A stretch of 64,000 nucleotides of DNA from Streptomyces seoulensis. Lineage in GTDB: Bacteria; Actinomycetota; Actinomycetes; Streptomycetales; Streptomycetaceae. The DNA lies in assembly GCF_022846655.1 (NCBI RefSeq), contig NZ_AP025667.1, positions 4,439,001 to 4,503,000 of the forward strand, read 5' to 3'. The notes under the pieces are model-generated. The model made no database searches. It had not been told where the DNA came from and was given only the letters and a program-made list of their open reading frames with translations. The position numbers and the translations under genes were made by a program. This document shows, piece by piece, positions 52,694 through 60,890 of the stretch (position 1 is the stretch's first letter; the number at the start of each line of letters is the position of its first letter).

Positions 52694-53046
52694 GTCCTAA
52701 CGGTATCCGCCGCACCGCGCGCCCCTCACCTCGCGGGGCGTGCACCGAGGGACCCGGGCGGACGCCGCGGTGCCGCGGGGGTGGTGCCGCGCCGACTCGG
52801 CACAACCCCCGCCGCACGGGCCCGCGACCGGGGCGGGAGCCACCGGAGGCGGCGCGGGGCTCAAGTCTCCTGCTCCCTTTCCGGGTTCACCAGGGTTGCA
52901 GGGGGTTGCAACTTGTCGCCGACAGTGCGCGGAGGGTGTTCCCGGGCCCCGTGACGGCGGCAGTATGGGGGACGTCGGCCGACCGGAAACCGCCGCCCGG
53001 ACGGCTTGACAGGCCGTGCGCGCTGTCCGGACAGGGAAGGACTCCC
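52694..53046. promoter_or_regulatory. 353-bp divergent intergenic region with GTTGCA repeats
   Basis: This lies between the YihY start and the GAF regulator. GGGTTGCA occurs twice in tandem (52893-52900 and 52903-52910, 10-bp period, one helical turn), the second copy completing the palindrome GTTGCAAC (52905-52912). TTGACA occurs at 53006-53011 without a good -10. The tandem repeat is the best operator candidate. No gene with good codon bias is seen. Confidence 0.45.
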
Positions 53047-54332
53047 GTGGTGAACCCGCCGATGGACCTGGCGCGTCTGGCCGCCGTGGACGCCCGGCGC
53101 ACGGCGCGGATGCTCAGGCAGGTGCGCGAGGCGACGCTCGCCGGACGACCTGCGCCGATGGCACCCCGGCCGGTGATCGGACAGTCCTGGGAGCGCATGC
53201 TGCGCGGCGGCGTCGACCCCGACCGCCACGTCAGATCGGGGCTGTTGACGGCCGAGGAGGTGCACCGCCGCCGGGAGGAGTCGCCGCTGCGGCACGTGCT
53301 GCCGGTACTGCGCCAGGGGCTGCTTTCGGTCGCGGACGTGGCCCGGCACATCATGGTCGTCGCGGACGCCGAGAGCCGGGTGCTGTGGCGGGAGGGGTCG
53401 CCCTCGGTGCTGCGCCGGGCGGACGGGCTCGGCTTCGAGGTGGGCGCGGACTGGCGCGAGGAGGTCGTGGGCACCAACGGGGTGGGCACTCCGGCGGTGG
53501 TGGGGCGGCCCGTCCAGGTGTTCGCCGCCGAGCACTTCGTCCGCTCGCACGACTCCTGGACCTGTGCGGGCGCGCCGGTCACCGATCCCAGGGACGGGCG
53601 GCTCATCGGCGTGGTGGACATCAGCGGGCCGCTGGAGACCATGCATCCGGCGACCCTCGCCTGGGTGGAGTCGGTCGCCCGGCTCGCCGAGGCCCGGCTG
53701 CGCGAGATGCACCTGGACTCCCTGGAGCGGCTGCGTGCGGTGGCCGCGCCGGTGCTGGCCCAACTGGACGGCCCGGCGCTCGCGGTGGACCGGGACGGCT
53801 GGTCGGCGGCCGTGACGGGGATGCCGTACGTACGCCGGATCGCGCTGCCCAAGTCCCTTTCCCCGGGGCGGTGTCGGCTGCCGGGACTGGGTGCGTGCGC
53901 GGTGGAGCCGCTGGCCGGGGGCTGGCTGCTGCGGGCGTCCGCCGAGCCACCGGGCGGTACCGGGCGTCTGGTGCTGGACCTGTCCCGGCCGGAGCGCCGG
54001 CTGCTCACGGTGTCCGAGGCAGGCGGCATCTGGAGCCGTGAACTGAGCGAGCGGCACGCGGAGTTGCTGTACCTGCTCGCACAACAGCGCGCCGGGCGCA
54101 GTGCGGCGGGCTGGCCGAGGACGTCTTCGGCGACCCGTCCCGCACGGTCACCGTCCGGGCCGAGATGTCACGGGTACGCCGATATCTCGGGGCGCTCCTC
54201 CTGCATCGGCCGTACCGGCTGCGGGAGGACGCCGAGGCCGAGGTGCTGCTTCCCGACGACCCGCGTGACCTGCTGCCGCGTTCGACGGCACCGGCGGTGG
54301 CACGGCGCCGTACGGCACAGGGGACGCGTTGA
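53047..54332 (+). pseudogene. GAF-domain transcriptional regulator broken by a frameshift
   Basis: From GTG 53047 the frame encodes a typical actinobacterial GAF regulator: SWERMLRGGVDPDRHV, then the GAF domain (MVVADAESRVLWREG, EEVVGTNGVGTPAVVGRPVQVFAAEHFV, GRLIGVVDISGPLETMHPATLAWVESVARLAEARL), up to ELSERHAELLYLLAQQRAGRSAAG at ~54110. The expected C-terminal DNA-binding helix continues only in the -1 frame: LAEDVFGDPSRTVTVRAEMS to stop 54332. GGCTGG at 54109-54114 where GGCCTGG is expected suggests loss of one C. Without it the frame runs on to 54459 through nonsense-like sequence. Confidence 0.82.
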
Positions 54333-54506
54333 GCGCCCCCTTTCACGCCGGGCGCCTCCTGCCGCACACCGGCCACCCGCCGCGTATTTGCGTCCACTTG
54401 CCCCCGGCGCACCGCGTGCTGCCGTAGCATCCGTGGCGGGTCCGCCCAGTGCCGGGTGATCAACGCGACGATCGCCTGGCGCAGTTGGCCCGCCTCGGGA
54501 GGAGAC

Positions 54507-55841
54507 ATGAAGCAACGCGGCAGACACCGCAGGCGCAGACGGGGCCTCGCCCTGCGCGCGGCCCTCACCGGGACCGGGCTGGCGCTCACCGCGGCGGCCA
54601 CGCTGATCAGCACCTCGCAGGCCGAGGTCGCCGGGAACCCCGGCGCGCTCAGGCCGCTCACCTCCGTCGGCGACACCGCTCCGCTGCGGCTCCAGGAGCA
54701 CCTGGAGCCCGCCCCCGTCCTGAACCGGCTCTCCGGGTCCATGGGCCGCCCGGTCGGGGTGGACGCCGTGCTCGGTGACGCAGACCGCCGGATGCGCGTG
54801 GGCGCCGACTGCGCCGACGCCGACCGCTCCTCCCTCCCCCTCACCCCCGAGGCCACCCGTTCCTACTGCTGGGACCCGGCCGACACCGCCGACACCTCCT
54901 GGCGGCCCGCCGCCGTGACCACCTCCGGCGACGCCGACGAGGACGGCGTCTGGGGCCGGCACCGGGTGGTGCTGGCCGGCTGGACGCACGCCACCGACTC
55001 CGGGAGCACGGCCGAACGGGGCCTGACCCGCGTCGCCTTCACCAACCTCGACGATCCCGCCCGGCCGGTCTACCGCTGGGTCCTGCTGGTCGTGCCCGTC
55101 GACGGCGGCCGCGACTACCGCGCCCTGACCTCGGGCGTCTCCGGCATGGTCTGGAACCACGGAAAGCTGCTGGTCACCGCGTCCGACGGCGGCGCCGAGG
55201 CGCTCTACGTCTACGACCTCGACCGCATCCAGCGCACCACCACCGCCGATCCCGCCGTCGGCCGGGTGCCGCACGGCTGGTCGGCCGCCGGCTACCGGTA
55301 CGTGCTGCCCGCCGTGGGCTCCTACCGCTACGCCCAGGGCCGCTGCGCCACCGGCCGCCCGCCCTGCCCGGGCCCGCTCGCGCTGGACCGGAGCACCGCG
55401 CCGGACAGCCTGGTCGCGGCCGAGCGCACCGCCCCGGACGGCGAGCGCCGCGCCCGGCTGTGGCGGTACGCGTTCAGCTCCGCCCCGGCGCGCGGCGGCC
55501 TGCTCGCCACCGACTCCGCCGGGCACACCGACGCCGTGGAGGTGTTCCGGACGAAGGCGCGGGGCGTACGGGGCGTGCTGTCGTACCGGCACGCCGGGGC
55601 GGCGGACGCGTCCTGGTACACCGGCCAGTTGCCCGGCGCGCAGGACGGCCGGGGCGGGCTGTGGCGGCAGGACGCGGACGGCGCGAAGAGCGCCCGCTGC
55701 GGTTCGGACGGCTCGCACCACTGCTGGACGGAGTCGGCGGTGTCGCTGTCGTACTGGCAGGAGACCGGCGAGGTGTGGTCGCTGTCGGACCGCATGCTGT
55801 TCTCCGTCCCGCTGGCCGCGCTCGAACGCTCACTGGACTGA
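54507..55841 (+). CDS. Secreted protein of unknown function
   Basis: The 444-residue protein has an Arg-rich N-terminus and hydrophobic signal segment (GLALRAALTGTGLALTAAATLI, cut near STSQA). A beta-rich extracellular body follows with repeated W/Y-rich strands (VYRWVLLVVPVDGGRDYRAL, MVWNHGKLLVTASDGGAEALYVYDLDRIQR, YRYVLPAVGSYRYAQGRC), compatible with a beta-propeller. Cys residues pair up in the C-terminal half (GRCATGRPPC, ARCGSDGSHHC). No catalytic motif is seen. GGGAGGAG precedes ATG 54507. Confidence 0.8.
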   Translation: MKQRGRHRRRRRGLALRAALTGTGLALTAAATLISTSQAEVAGNPGALRPLTSVGDTAPLRLQEHLEPAPVLNRLSGSMGRPVGVDAVLGDADRRMRVGADCADADRSSLPLTPEATRSYCWDPADTADTSWRPAAVTTSGDADEDGVWGRHRVVLAGWTHATDSGSTAERGLTRVAFTNLDDPARPVYRWVLLVVPVDGGRDYRALTSGVSGMVWNHGKLLVTASDGGAEALYVYDLDRIQRTTTADPAVGRVPHGWSAAGYRYVLPAVGSYRYAQGRCATGRPPCPGPLALDRSTAPDSLVAAERTAPDGERRARLWRYAFSSAPARGGLLATDSAGHTDAVEVFRTKARGVRGVLSYRHAGAADASWYTGQLPGAQDGRGGLWRQDADGAKSARCGSDGSHHCWTESAVSLSYWQETGEVWSLSDRMLFSVPLAALERSLD

Positions 55842-55899
55842 GCGGCGCGGCCGCCGAAGACGATCGACAGTCCGGTGGGCGGGATGGTTCCCTGAGCCC

Positions 55900-56478
55900 A
55901 TGAGCAGCATTCCTGTCACCACCTGGTCCCTGGAACAGACCTCGTCGGCCGATCTCCTGCCCGCCGCGGCGCCCGAGGGCGACGAGGTGCGGATCGTGCG
56001 GGCCGAGGCGCCGTCCCCCGAGTTCAGCCGGTTCCTGTACGCCTCGGTCGGCGGCGACATCCGCTGGATCGACCGGCTCGGCTGGACCCACGCGCGGTGG
56101 CGGGAGTACCTGGCGCGGCCGGGCGTGGAGACCTGGGTGGCGTACGAGCGGGGCACTCCCGCGGGGTACGTCGAGCTGGAGGCGACCGGGGAGGGCGTGG
56201 TGGAGATCGCCTACTTCGGGCTGCTGCCCGCGTTCCGGGGGCGCCGCATCGGCGGCCATCTGCTGTCGGTGGGCACGGCCCGCGCCTGGGACCTGGCCAC
56301 GCGCTGGCCGGATCTCGCCCCGGTCAAGCGGGTGTGGCTGCACACGTGCAGCAAGGACGGCCCGCACGCGCTGGACAACTATCTGCGGCGCGGCTTCACG
56401 CTGTTCGACACGAAGGTGGAACTGGAGCCGGAGCTGCCGACGCCCGGACCGTGGCCGGGCGCGTTCCTGGGCGACTGA
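55900..56478 (+). CDS. GNAT-family N-acetyltransferase
   Basis: The 192-residue protein's acetyl-CoA site is LPAFRGRRIGGHLLSVGTARAWDL (R/Q-x-x-G-x-G/A loop). It is preceded by the strand VVEIAYFGL and followed by VWLHTCSKDGPHALDNYLRRGFTLFDTKVELE, with the usual NYLRRGF C-terminal element. The WIDRLGWTHARWREYL segment resembles the family of small-molecule acetyltransferases. It precedes the sulfur operon but is separated by the leader promoter. Substrate unknown. Confidence 0.88.
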   Translation: MSSIPVTTWSLEQTSSADLLPAAAPEGDEVRIVRAEAPSPEFSRFLYASVGGDIRWIDRLGWTHARWREYLARPGVETWVAYERGTPAGYVELEATGEGVVEIAYFGLLPAFRGRRIGGHLLSVGTARAWDLATRWPDLAPVKRVWLHTCSKDGPHALDNYLRRGFTLFDTKVELEPELPTPGPWPGAFLGD

Positions 56479-56511
56479 CCGCCGCACGTTCGTCTCGCCA
56501 TTCAGAATAGA

Positions 56512-56528
56512 TCCGTCCAGATGACGGA
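56512..56528. promoter_or_regulatory. Inverted repeat in the promoter of the sulfur operon
   Basis: TCCGTC-CAGAT-GACGGA is a perfect 6-bp dyad with 5-bp spacer, 43 bp upstream of the leader peptide. A CAGAATAG -10-like element overlaps its left side (56503-56510). It is a likely repressor or activator site for sulfur-assimilation control. Confidence 0.5.
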
Positions 56529-56570
56529 CAATGGTGGACTGGCCCGAGACGCGCGTGACACGCTGCCGTC

Positions 56571-56654
56571 ATGTCTGGAACTGGAATCGCCTTGGTGAGT
56601 CGACGGCACGTCGACCTCGGCCGCATGTCCAGCGCCATGTGTCGGGCGAGCTGA
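56571..56654 (+). CDS. Cysteine-attenuation-type leader peptide of the sulfite-reductase operon
   Basis: This 27-residue ORF is too short for normal gene calling. It ends RRHVDLGRMSSAMCRAS, matching the R-HVDL-R-x-S-A-x-CR motif of putative leader peptides found before sulfur-assimilation genes in Streptomyces. The single Cys codon lies four codons before the stop, so ribosome stalling at low Cys-tRNA could control downstream expression. It is 143 bp upstream of sirA, with no other gene between. Confidence 0.85.
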   Translation: MSGTGIALVSRRHVDLGRMSSAMCRAS

Positions 56655-56747
56655 ACACCCCAGCACCGCCGACCTCTTTCGCATCTTCCGTTCAGCGCAG
56701 CGCCGCGTACGTATGCCCGCGTGCGCCCATGCGCGCAGGCCAGAGCC

Positions 56748-56779
56748 GATTTTCCGCCTGTCTCAGATTTGCCGCCTGT
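56748..56779. repeat. 14-bp tandem direct repeat in the sirA leader
   Basis: GATTTTCCGCCTGT (56748-56761) and GATTTGCCGCCTGT (56766-56779) differ at one base and have an 18-bp period. They sit just before the sirA ribosome binding site (AAGGACG, 56784-56790). They may be a regulator half-site pair or part of the attenuator RNA. Confidence 0.55.
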
Positions 56780-56797
56780 TCCTAAGGACGTAGAACC

Positions 56798-58495
56798 ATG
56801 GCCCCCAGTCCCCAGGACCCCGCTGCCGCCGCGCCCCGCCGCAAGGTGAGTCGTCACCGTGGTGAGGGCCAGTGGGCGGCGGGACACCACACCCCGCTCA
56901 ACGGCAACGAACAGTTCAAGAAGGACGACGACGGTCTCAATGTGCGGACACGCATTGAGACGATCTACTCCAAGCGGGGCTTCGACTCCATCGACCCCAA
57001 CGACCTGCGCGGACGCATGCGCTGGTGGGGTCTGTACACCCAGCGCAAGCCCGGCATCGACGGCGGCAAGACCGCGATCCTCGAGCCGGAGGAGCTGGAC
57101 GACAAGTACTTCATGCTGCGGGTGCGGATCGACGGCGGCCGGCTGACCACCGCCCAGCTCCGGGTCGTCGGCGAGATCTCGCAGGAGTTCGCGCGCGGCA
57201 CCGCCGACATCACCGACCGGCAGAACATCCAGCTCCACTGGATCCGGATCGAGGACGTGCCCGAGATCTGGCGGCGGCTGGAGGAGGTGGGCCTGTCCAC
57301 CACCGAGGCGTGCGGCGACGTCCCGCGCGTGATCCTCGGCTCGCCGGTCGCGGGCATCGCCGAGGACGAGATCATCGACGGCACCTGGGCCATCGAGGAG
57401 ATCCAGCGCCGGATCATCGGCAACAAGGACTTCTCCAACCTGCCGCGCAAGTTCAAGTCCGCGGTCTCCGGCTCGCCCCTGCTGGACGTGGCGCACGAGA
57501 TCAACGACATCGCGTTCGTCGGCGTCGAACACCCCGAGCACGGACCGGGGTTCGACCTGTGGGTGGGCGGCGGCCTGTCCACCAACCCCAAGCTCGGCGT
57601 GCGGCTGGACGCCTGGGTGCCGCTGGAGGAGGTGCCGGACGTCTACGAGGGCGTCATCTCGATCTTCCGCGACTACGGCTACCGACGGCTGCGCAACCGC
57701 GCCCGGCTGAAGTTCCTGGTCGCCGACTGGGGCCCGGAGAAGTTCCGCCAGGTCCTGGAGGACGAGTATCTGGGCCGCAAGCTGGTCGACGGCCCGGCGC
57801 CCGAGCAGCCGGTGGAGCGCTGGCGTGACCACGTCGGCGTGCACCGCCAGCGCGACGGCCGCTTCTACGTCGGGTTCGCCCCGCGCGTCGGCCGGGTCGA
57901 CGGTGCCACGCTGGCGAAGATCGCCGGGGTCGCCGAGGAGCACGGCTCCGGCCGGGTCCGCACCACCACCGAGCAGAAGATGATCGTGCTGGACGTCGAG
58001 GCGGACCGGATCGAGTCGCTGGTCGCCGGTCTCGAGGCGCTGGACCTGAGGGTCAGCCCCTCGCCGTTCCGGCGGGGCACGATGGCCTGCACCGGCATCG
58101 AGTTCTGCAAGCTCGCCATCGTCGAGACCAAGGCGCGCGGCAGCGCCCTCATCGACGAACTGGAGCGGCGCCTGCCGGAGTTCGAGGAGCCGATCACCAT
58201 CAACCTCAACGGCTGCCCGAACGCCTGCGCCCGCATCCAGGTGGCGGACATCGGCCTCAAGGGCCAGTTGATGCTGGACGAGGAGGGCCGTCAGGTCGAG
58301 GGCTACCAGGTGCACCTGGGCGGCGCGCTCGGCCTGGAGGCGGGCTTCGGCCGCAAGGTCCGCGGCCTGAAGGTGACTTCGCAGGAGCTGCCCGACTACG
58401 TCGAGCGCGTCCTGCGCCGCTACGAGGCCGAGCGCGCGGACGGCGAGCGGTTCGCCGTGTGGGCCGCGCGGGCCAGTGAGGAGGCGCTGTCGTGA
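56798..58495 (+). CDS. sirA: Ferredoxin-dependent sulfite (nitrite) reductase, SirA/NirA type
   Basis: The 565-residue siroheme/[4Fe-4S] enzyme has two half-domain repeats. The cluster Cys ligands are in CTGIEFC and NGCPNAC, i.e. C-x5-C then C-x3-C. The Tyr (YTQRKPG) and Cys (EACGDVPR) positions that crosslink in mycobacterial NirA are present. It reduces sulfite to sulfide with six electrons from ferredoxin. It heads an operon with cysH, cysC, cysD and cysN, so sulfite is the expected substrate rather than nitrite. Confidence 0.92.
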   Translation: MAPSPQDPAAAAPRRKVSRHRGEGQWAAGHHTPLNGNEQFKKDDDGLNVRTRIETIYSKRGFDSIDPNDLRGRMRWWGLYTQRKPGIDGGKTAILEPEELDDKYFMLRVRIDGGRLTTAQLRVVGEISQEFARGTADITDRQNIQLHWIRIEDVPEIWRRLEEVGLSTTEACGDVPRVILGSPVAGIAEDEIIDGTWAIEEIQRRIIGNKDFSNLPRKFKSAVSGSPLLDVAHEINDIAFVGVEHPEHGPGFDLWVGGGLSTNPKLGVRLDAWVPLEEVPDVYEGVISIFRDYGYRRLRNRARLKFLVADWGPEKFRQVLEDEYLGRKLVDGPAPEQPVERWRDHVGVHRQRDGRFYVGFAPRVGRVDGATLAKIAGVAEEHGSGRVRTTTEQKMIVLDVEADRIESLVAGLEALDLRVSPSPFRRGTMACTGIEFCKLAIVETKARGSALIDELERRLPEFEEPITINLNGCPNACARIQVADIGLKGQLMLDEEGRQVEGYQVHLGGALGLEAGFGRKVRGLKVTSQELPDYVERVLRRYEAERADGERFAVWAARASEEALS

Positions 58496-58674
58496 GCGAG
58501 CGTGCCGCACCGTTCCACTGCCCCTACTGCGGTGACGAGGACCTGCGTCCGAGCGAAGAGGGCCATGGCGCCTGGGAATGCGGAGCCTGCAATCGCGCCT
58601 TTCGGCTCAAGTTCCTGGGCCTGCTGGCCCGAGGGCTGAAGCGGGGCGACGACGGAGGGGACGACCGGATATGA
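58492..58674 (+). CDS. Small zinc-ribbon protein of the sulfur operon
   Basis: The 60-residue protein has two CxxC pairs (CPYCGDEDL and CGACNRAF) forming a zinc ribbon, with a basic C-terminus. It overlaps both sirA (GTGA) and cysH (ATGA), which implies co-translation and a role in sulfite or APS reduction, perhaps electron transfer or cluster/metal delivery. The same small gene occurs at this position in other Streptomyces sulfur operons as far as I recall. Biochemical role not known to me. Confidence 0.85.
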   Translation: MSERAAPFHCPYCGDEDLRPSEEGHGAWECGACNRAFRLKFLGLLARGLKRGDDGGDDRI

Positions 58675-59381
58675 CGACCGCTCAGGACGAGCGCACCGAA
58701 GACGAGTCGAGGGACCTGGCCGAGCGGGCGGGCCGGGATCTGGAGGACGCGCCCGCGCTGGAGGTGCTGCGCTGGGCGGTGGAGACCTTCGGCGAGCGGT
58801 TCTGCGTGACCTCCTCCATGGAGGACGCCGTGGTGGCCCACCTCGCCGCGCGGGTGCGGCCGGGCGTGGACGTGGTGTTCCTCGACACCGGCTACCACTT
58901 CCCGGAGACCATCGGCACCCGTGACGCCGTCGACGCCGTGATGGACGTCAACGTCATCACGCTCACCCCCGAGCGGACCGTCGCCGAGCAGGACGCGGAG
59001 CACGGACCCCGGCTGCACGACCGCGACCCCGACCTGTGCTGCGCCCTGCGCAAGGTCCAGCCGCTGGAAGCGGGCCTGACGGGATATCAGGCATGGGCGA
59101 CCGGGCTGCGCCGGGACGAGTCGCCGACGCGGGCGAACACCCCGGTCGTCGGCTGGGACGCCCGGCGCCGCAAGGTCAAGGTCTCCCCCATCGCCCGCTG
59201 GACCCAGGACGACGTGGACGCCTACGTCGCCGAACACGGCGTGCTGACCAACCCGTTGCTGATGGACGGCTACGCCTCGGTGGGCTGCGCCCCGTGCACC
59301 CGCCGGGTGCTCCAGGGGGAGGACGCGCGGGCGGGCCGCTGGGCCGGGCGGGGCAAGACCGAATGCGGGCTGCACGGATGA
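58671..59381 (+). CDS. cysH: Adenylylsulfate (APS)/PAPS reductase
   Basis: The 236-residue protein has a PAPS-reductase fold (CVTSSMEDAVVAHLAA, VVFLDTGYHFPET, ATGLRRDESPTRANTP) and a C-terminal ECGLHG catalytic Cys. The extra cysteines CC (LCCALRK) and C-x2-C (CAPCTRR) bind a [4Fe-4S] cluster, which marks the APS-reducing type despite the cysC gene next door. It yields sulfite for SirA. ATG overlaps the zinc-ribbon stop. Confidence 0.92.
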   Translation: MTTAQDERTEDESRDLAERAGRDLEDAPALEVLRWAVETFGERFCVTSSMEDAVVAHLAARVRPGVDVVFLDTGYHFPETIGTRDAVDAVMDVNVITLTPERTVAEQDAEHGPRLHDRDPDLCCALRKVQPLEAGLTGYQAWATGLRRDESPTRANTPVVGWDARRRKVKVSPIARWTQDDVDAYVAEHGVLTNPLLMDGYASVGCAPCTRRVLQGEDARAGRWAGRGKTECGLHG

Positions 59382-59410
59382 CGACCGAGCGATACGAGGA
59401 GCGAGAACAC

Positions 59411-59947
59411 GTGACGACCGGAGCCACCGTCTGGCTCACTGGTCTGCCGAGCGCCGGCAAGACCACCATCGCCACCGAACTGGCCGGCCGGCTGCGCGCC
59501 GAGGGACACCGCGTCGAGGTGCTCGACGGCGACGAGATCCGCGAGTTCCTCTCGGCCGGGCTCGGCTTCGCCCGCGAGGACCGGCACACCAACGTCCAGC
59601 GCATCGGCTTCGTGGCCGAACTCCTCGCCCGCAACGGCGTGCTGGCGCTGGTCCCGGTGATCGCGCCCTACACGGACAGCCGCGAGGCGGTCCGCAAGCG
59701 GCACGCGGCGAACGGCACCCCGTACCTGGAGGTCCATGTGGCGACCCCGGTCGAGGTGTGCGGCGAGCGCGACGTGAAGGGGCTGTACGCCCGGCAGGCG
59801 GCGGGCGAGCTGACCGGGCTGACCGGCGTGGACGACCCGTACGAGGAGCCGGCGGCGCCGGATCTGAGGATCGAGACGCAGGGGCAGAGCGTCACGCGGT
59901 CGGCGGCCGCGGTGCACGCCCTGCTCGGCGAGAGGGGACTGGCATGA
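59411..59947 (+). CDS. cysC: Adenylylsulfate kinase
   Basis: 178 residues from GTG 59411, chosen because GAGGAGCGAGAAC lies upstream and the protein then begins TTGATVWLTGLPSAGKTT at the family N-terminus. The ATG at 59378, overlapping the cysH stop, would add 11 residues. The Walker A is GLPSAGKTT, with LDGDEIREFLSAGLGF, RIGFVAELLARNGV, and KGLYARQAAGELTGLTGVDDPYE (lid and APS site). It phosphorylates APS to PAPS for sulfotransferases. Ends with ATGA overlap into cysD. Confidence 0.9.
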   Translation: MTTGATVWLTGLPSAGKTTIATELAGRLRAEGHRVEVLDGDEIREFLSAGLGFAREDRHTNVQRIGFVAELLARNGVLALVPVIAPYTDSREAVRKRHAANGTPYLEVHVATPVEVCGERDVKGLYARQAAGELTGLTGVDDPYEEPAAPDLRIETQGQSVTRSAAAVHALLGERGLA

Positions 59948-60888
59948 CGACCGTCGCCAAGGTCACGGGTGACGGCGAGGGTACGGACAGCCCGTACGCC
60001 CTCTCCCACCTGGACGCGCTGGAGTCCGAGGCGGTGCACATCTTCCGCGAGGTGGCGGGCGAGTTCGAGAACCCGGTGATCCTGTTCTCCGGGGGCAAGG
60101 ACTCCATCGTCATGCTGCATCTGGCGCTGAAGGCATTCGCGCCCGCGGCCGTGCCCTTCGCCCTGCTCCATGTGGACACGGGACACAACTTCCCCGAGGT
60201 GCTGGAGTACCGGGACCGTGTGGTGGCCGCACATGGGCTGCGCCTCCATGTGGCCTCCGTACAGGACTACATCGACCGGGGTGTGCTCAAGGAACGTCCC
60301 GACGGCACCCGTAACCCGCTCCAGACGCTGCCGCTGACGGAGAAGATCCAGAGCGAGCGGTTCGACGCGGTGTTCGGCGGCGGGCGGCGCGACGAGGAGA
60401 AGGCGCGCGCCAAGGAGCGGGTGTTCTCGCTGCGCGACGAGTTCTCCCAGTGGGACCCGCGCCGCCAGCGCCCGGAGCTGTGGAACCTGTACAACGGCCG
60501 CCACGCGCCCGGCGAGCACGTCCGGGTCTTCCCGCTGTCCAACTGGACCGAGCTGGACGTGTGGCAGTACATCGCCCGCGAGGGCATCGAGCTGCCGGAG
60601 ATCTACTTCGCGCACGAGCGCGAGGTCTTCTCTCGCAGCGGCATGTGGCTGACGGCCGGCGAGTGGGGCGGCCCGAAGGAGACCGAGCCGGTCCAGACGC
60701 GGCTGGTGCGGTACCGCACGGTGGGCGACATGTCCTGCACGGGCGCCGTCGACTCCGACGCGACCACCCTGGAGGCGGTCATCACCGAGATCGCCGCGTC
60801 CCGGCTGACCGAGCGCGGCGCGACCCGCGCCGACGACAAGCTCTCCGAGGCCGCGATGGAAGACCGCAAGCGCGAGGGGTACTTCTGA
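59944..60888 (+). CDS. cysD: Sulfate adenylyltransferase subunit 2
   Basis: The 314-residue ATP-sulfurylase small subunit has the PP-loop ATP motif LFSGGKDSIVMLHLALKAF, then LLHVDTGHNFPEVLEYRD, AVFGGGRRDEEKARAKERVFS, FPLSNWTELDVWQYI, and MEDRKREGYF at the C-terminus, as in CysD of many bacteria. It forms APS from ATP and sulfate with GTPase CysN. Coupled to cysC by ATGA; cysN starts 2 bp after its stop. Confidence 0.95.
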   Translation: MTTVAKVTGDGEGTDSPYALSHLDALESEAVHIFREVAGEFENPVILFSGGKDSIVMLHLALKAFAPAAVPFALLHVDTGHNFPEVLEYRDRVVAAHGLRLHVASVQDYIDRGVLKERPDGTRNPLQTLPLTEKIQSERFDAVFGGGRRDEEKARAKERVFSLRDEFSQWDPRRQRPELWNLYNGRHAPGEHVRVFPLSNWTELDVWQYIAREGIELPEIYFAHEREVFSRSGMWLTAGEWGGPKETEPVQTRLVRYRTVGDMSCTGAVDSDATTLEAVITEIAASRLTERGATRADDKLSEAAMEDRKREGYF

Positions 60889-60890
60889 CC

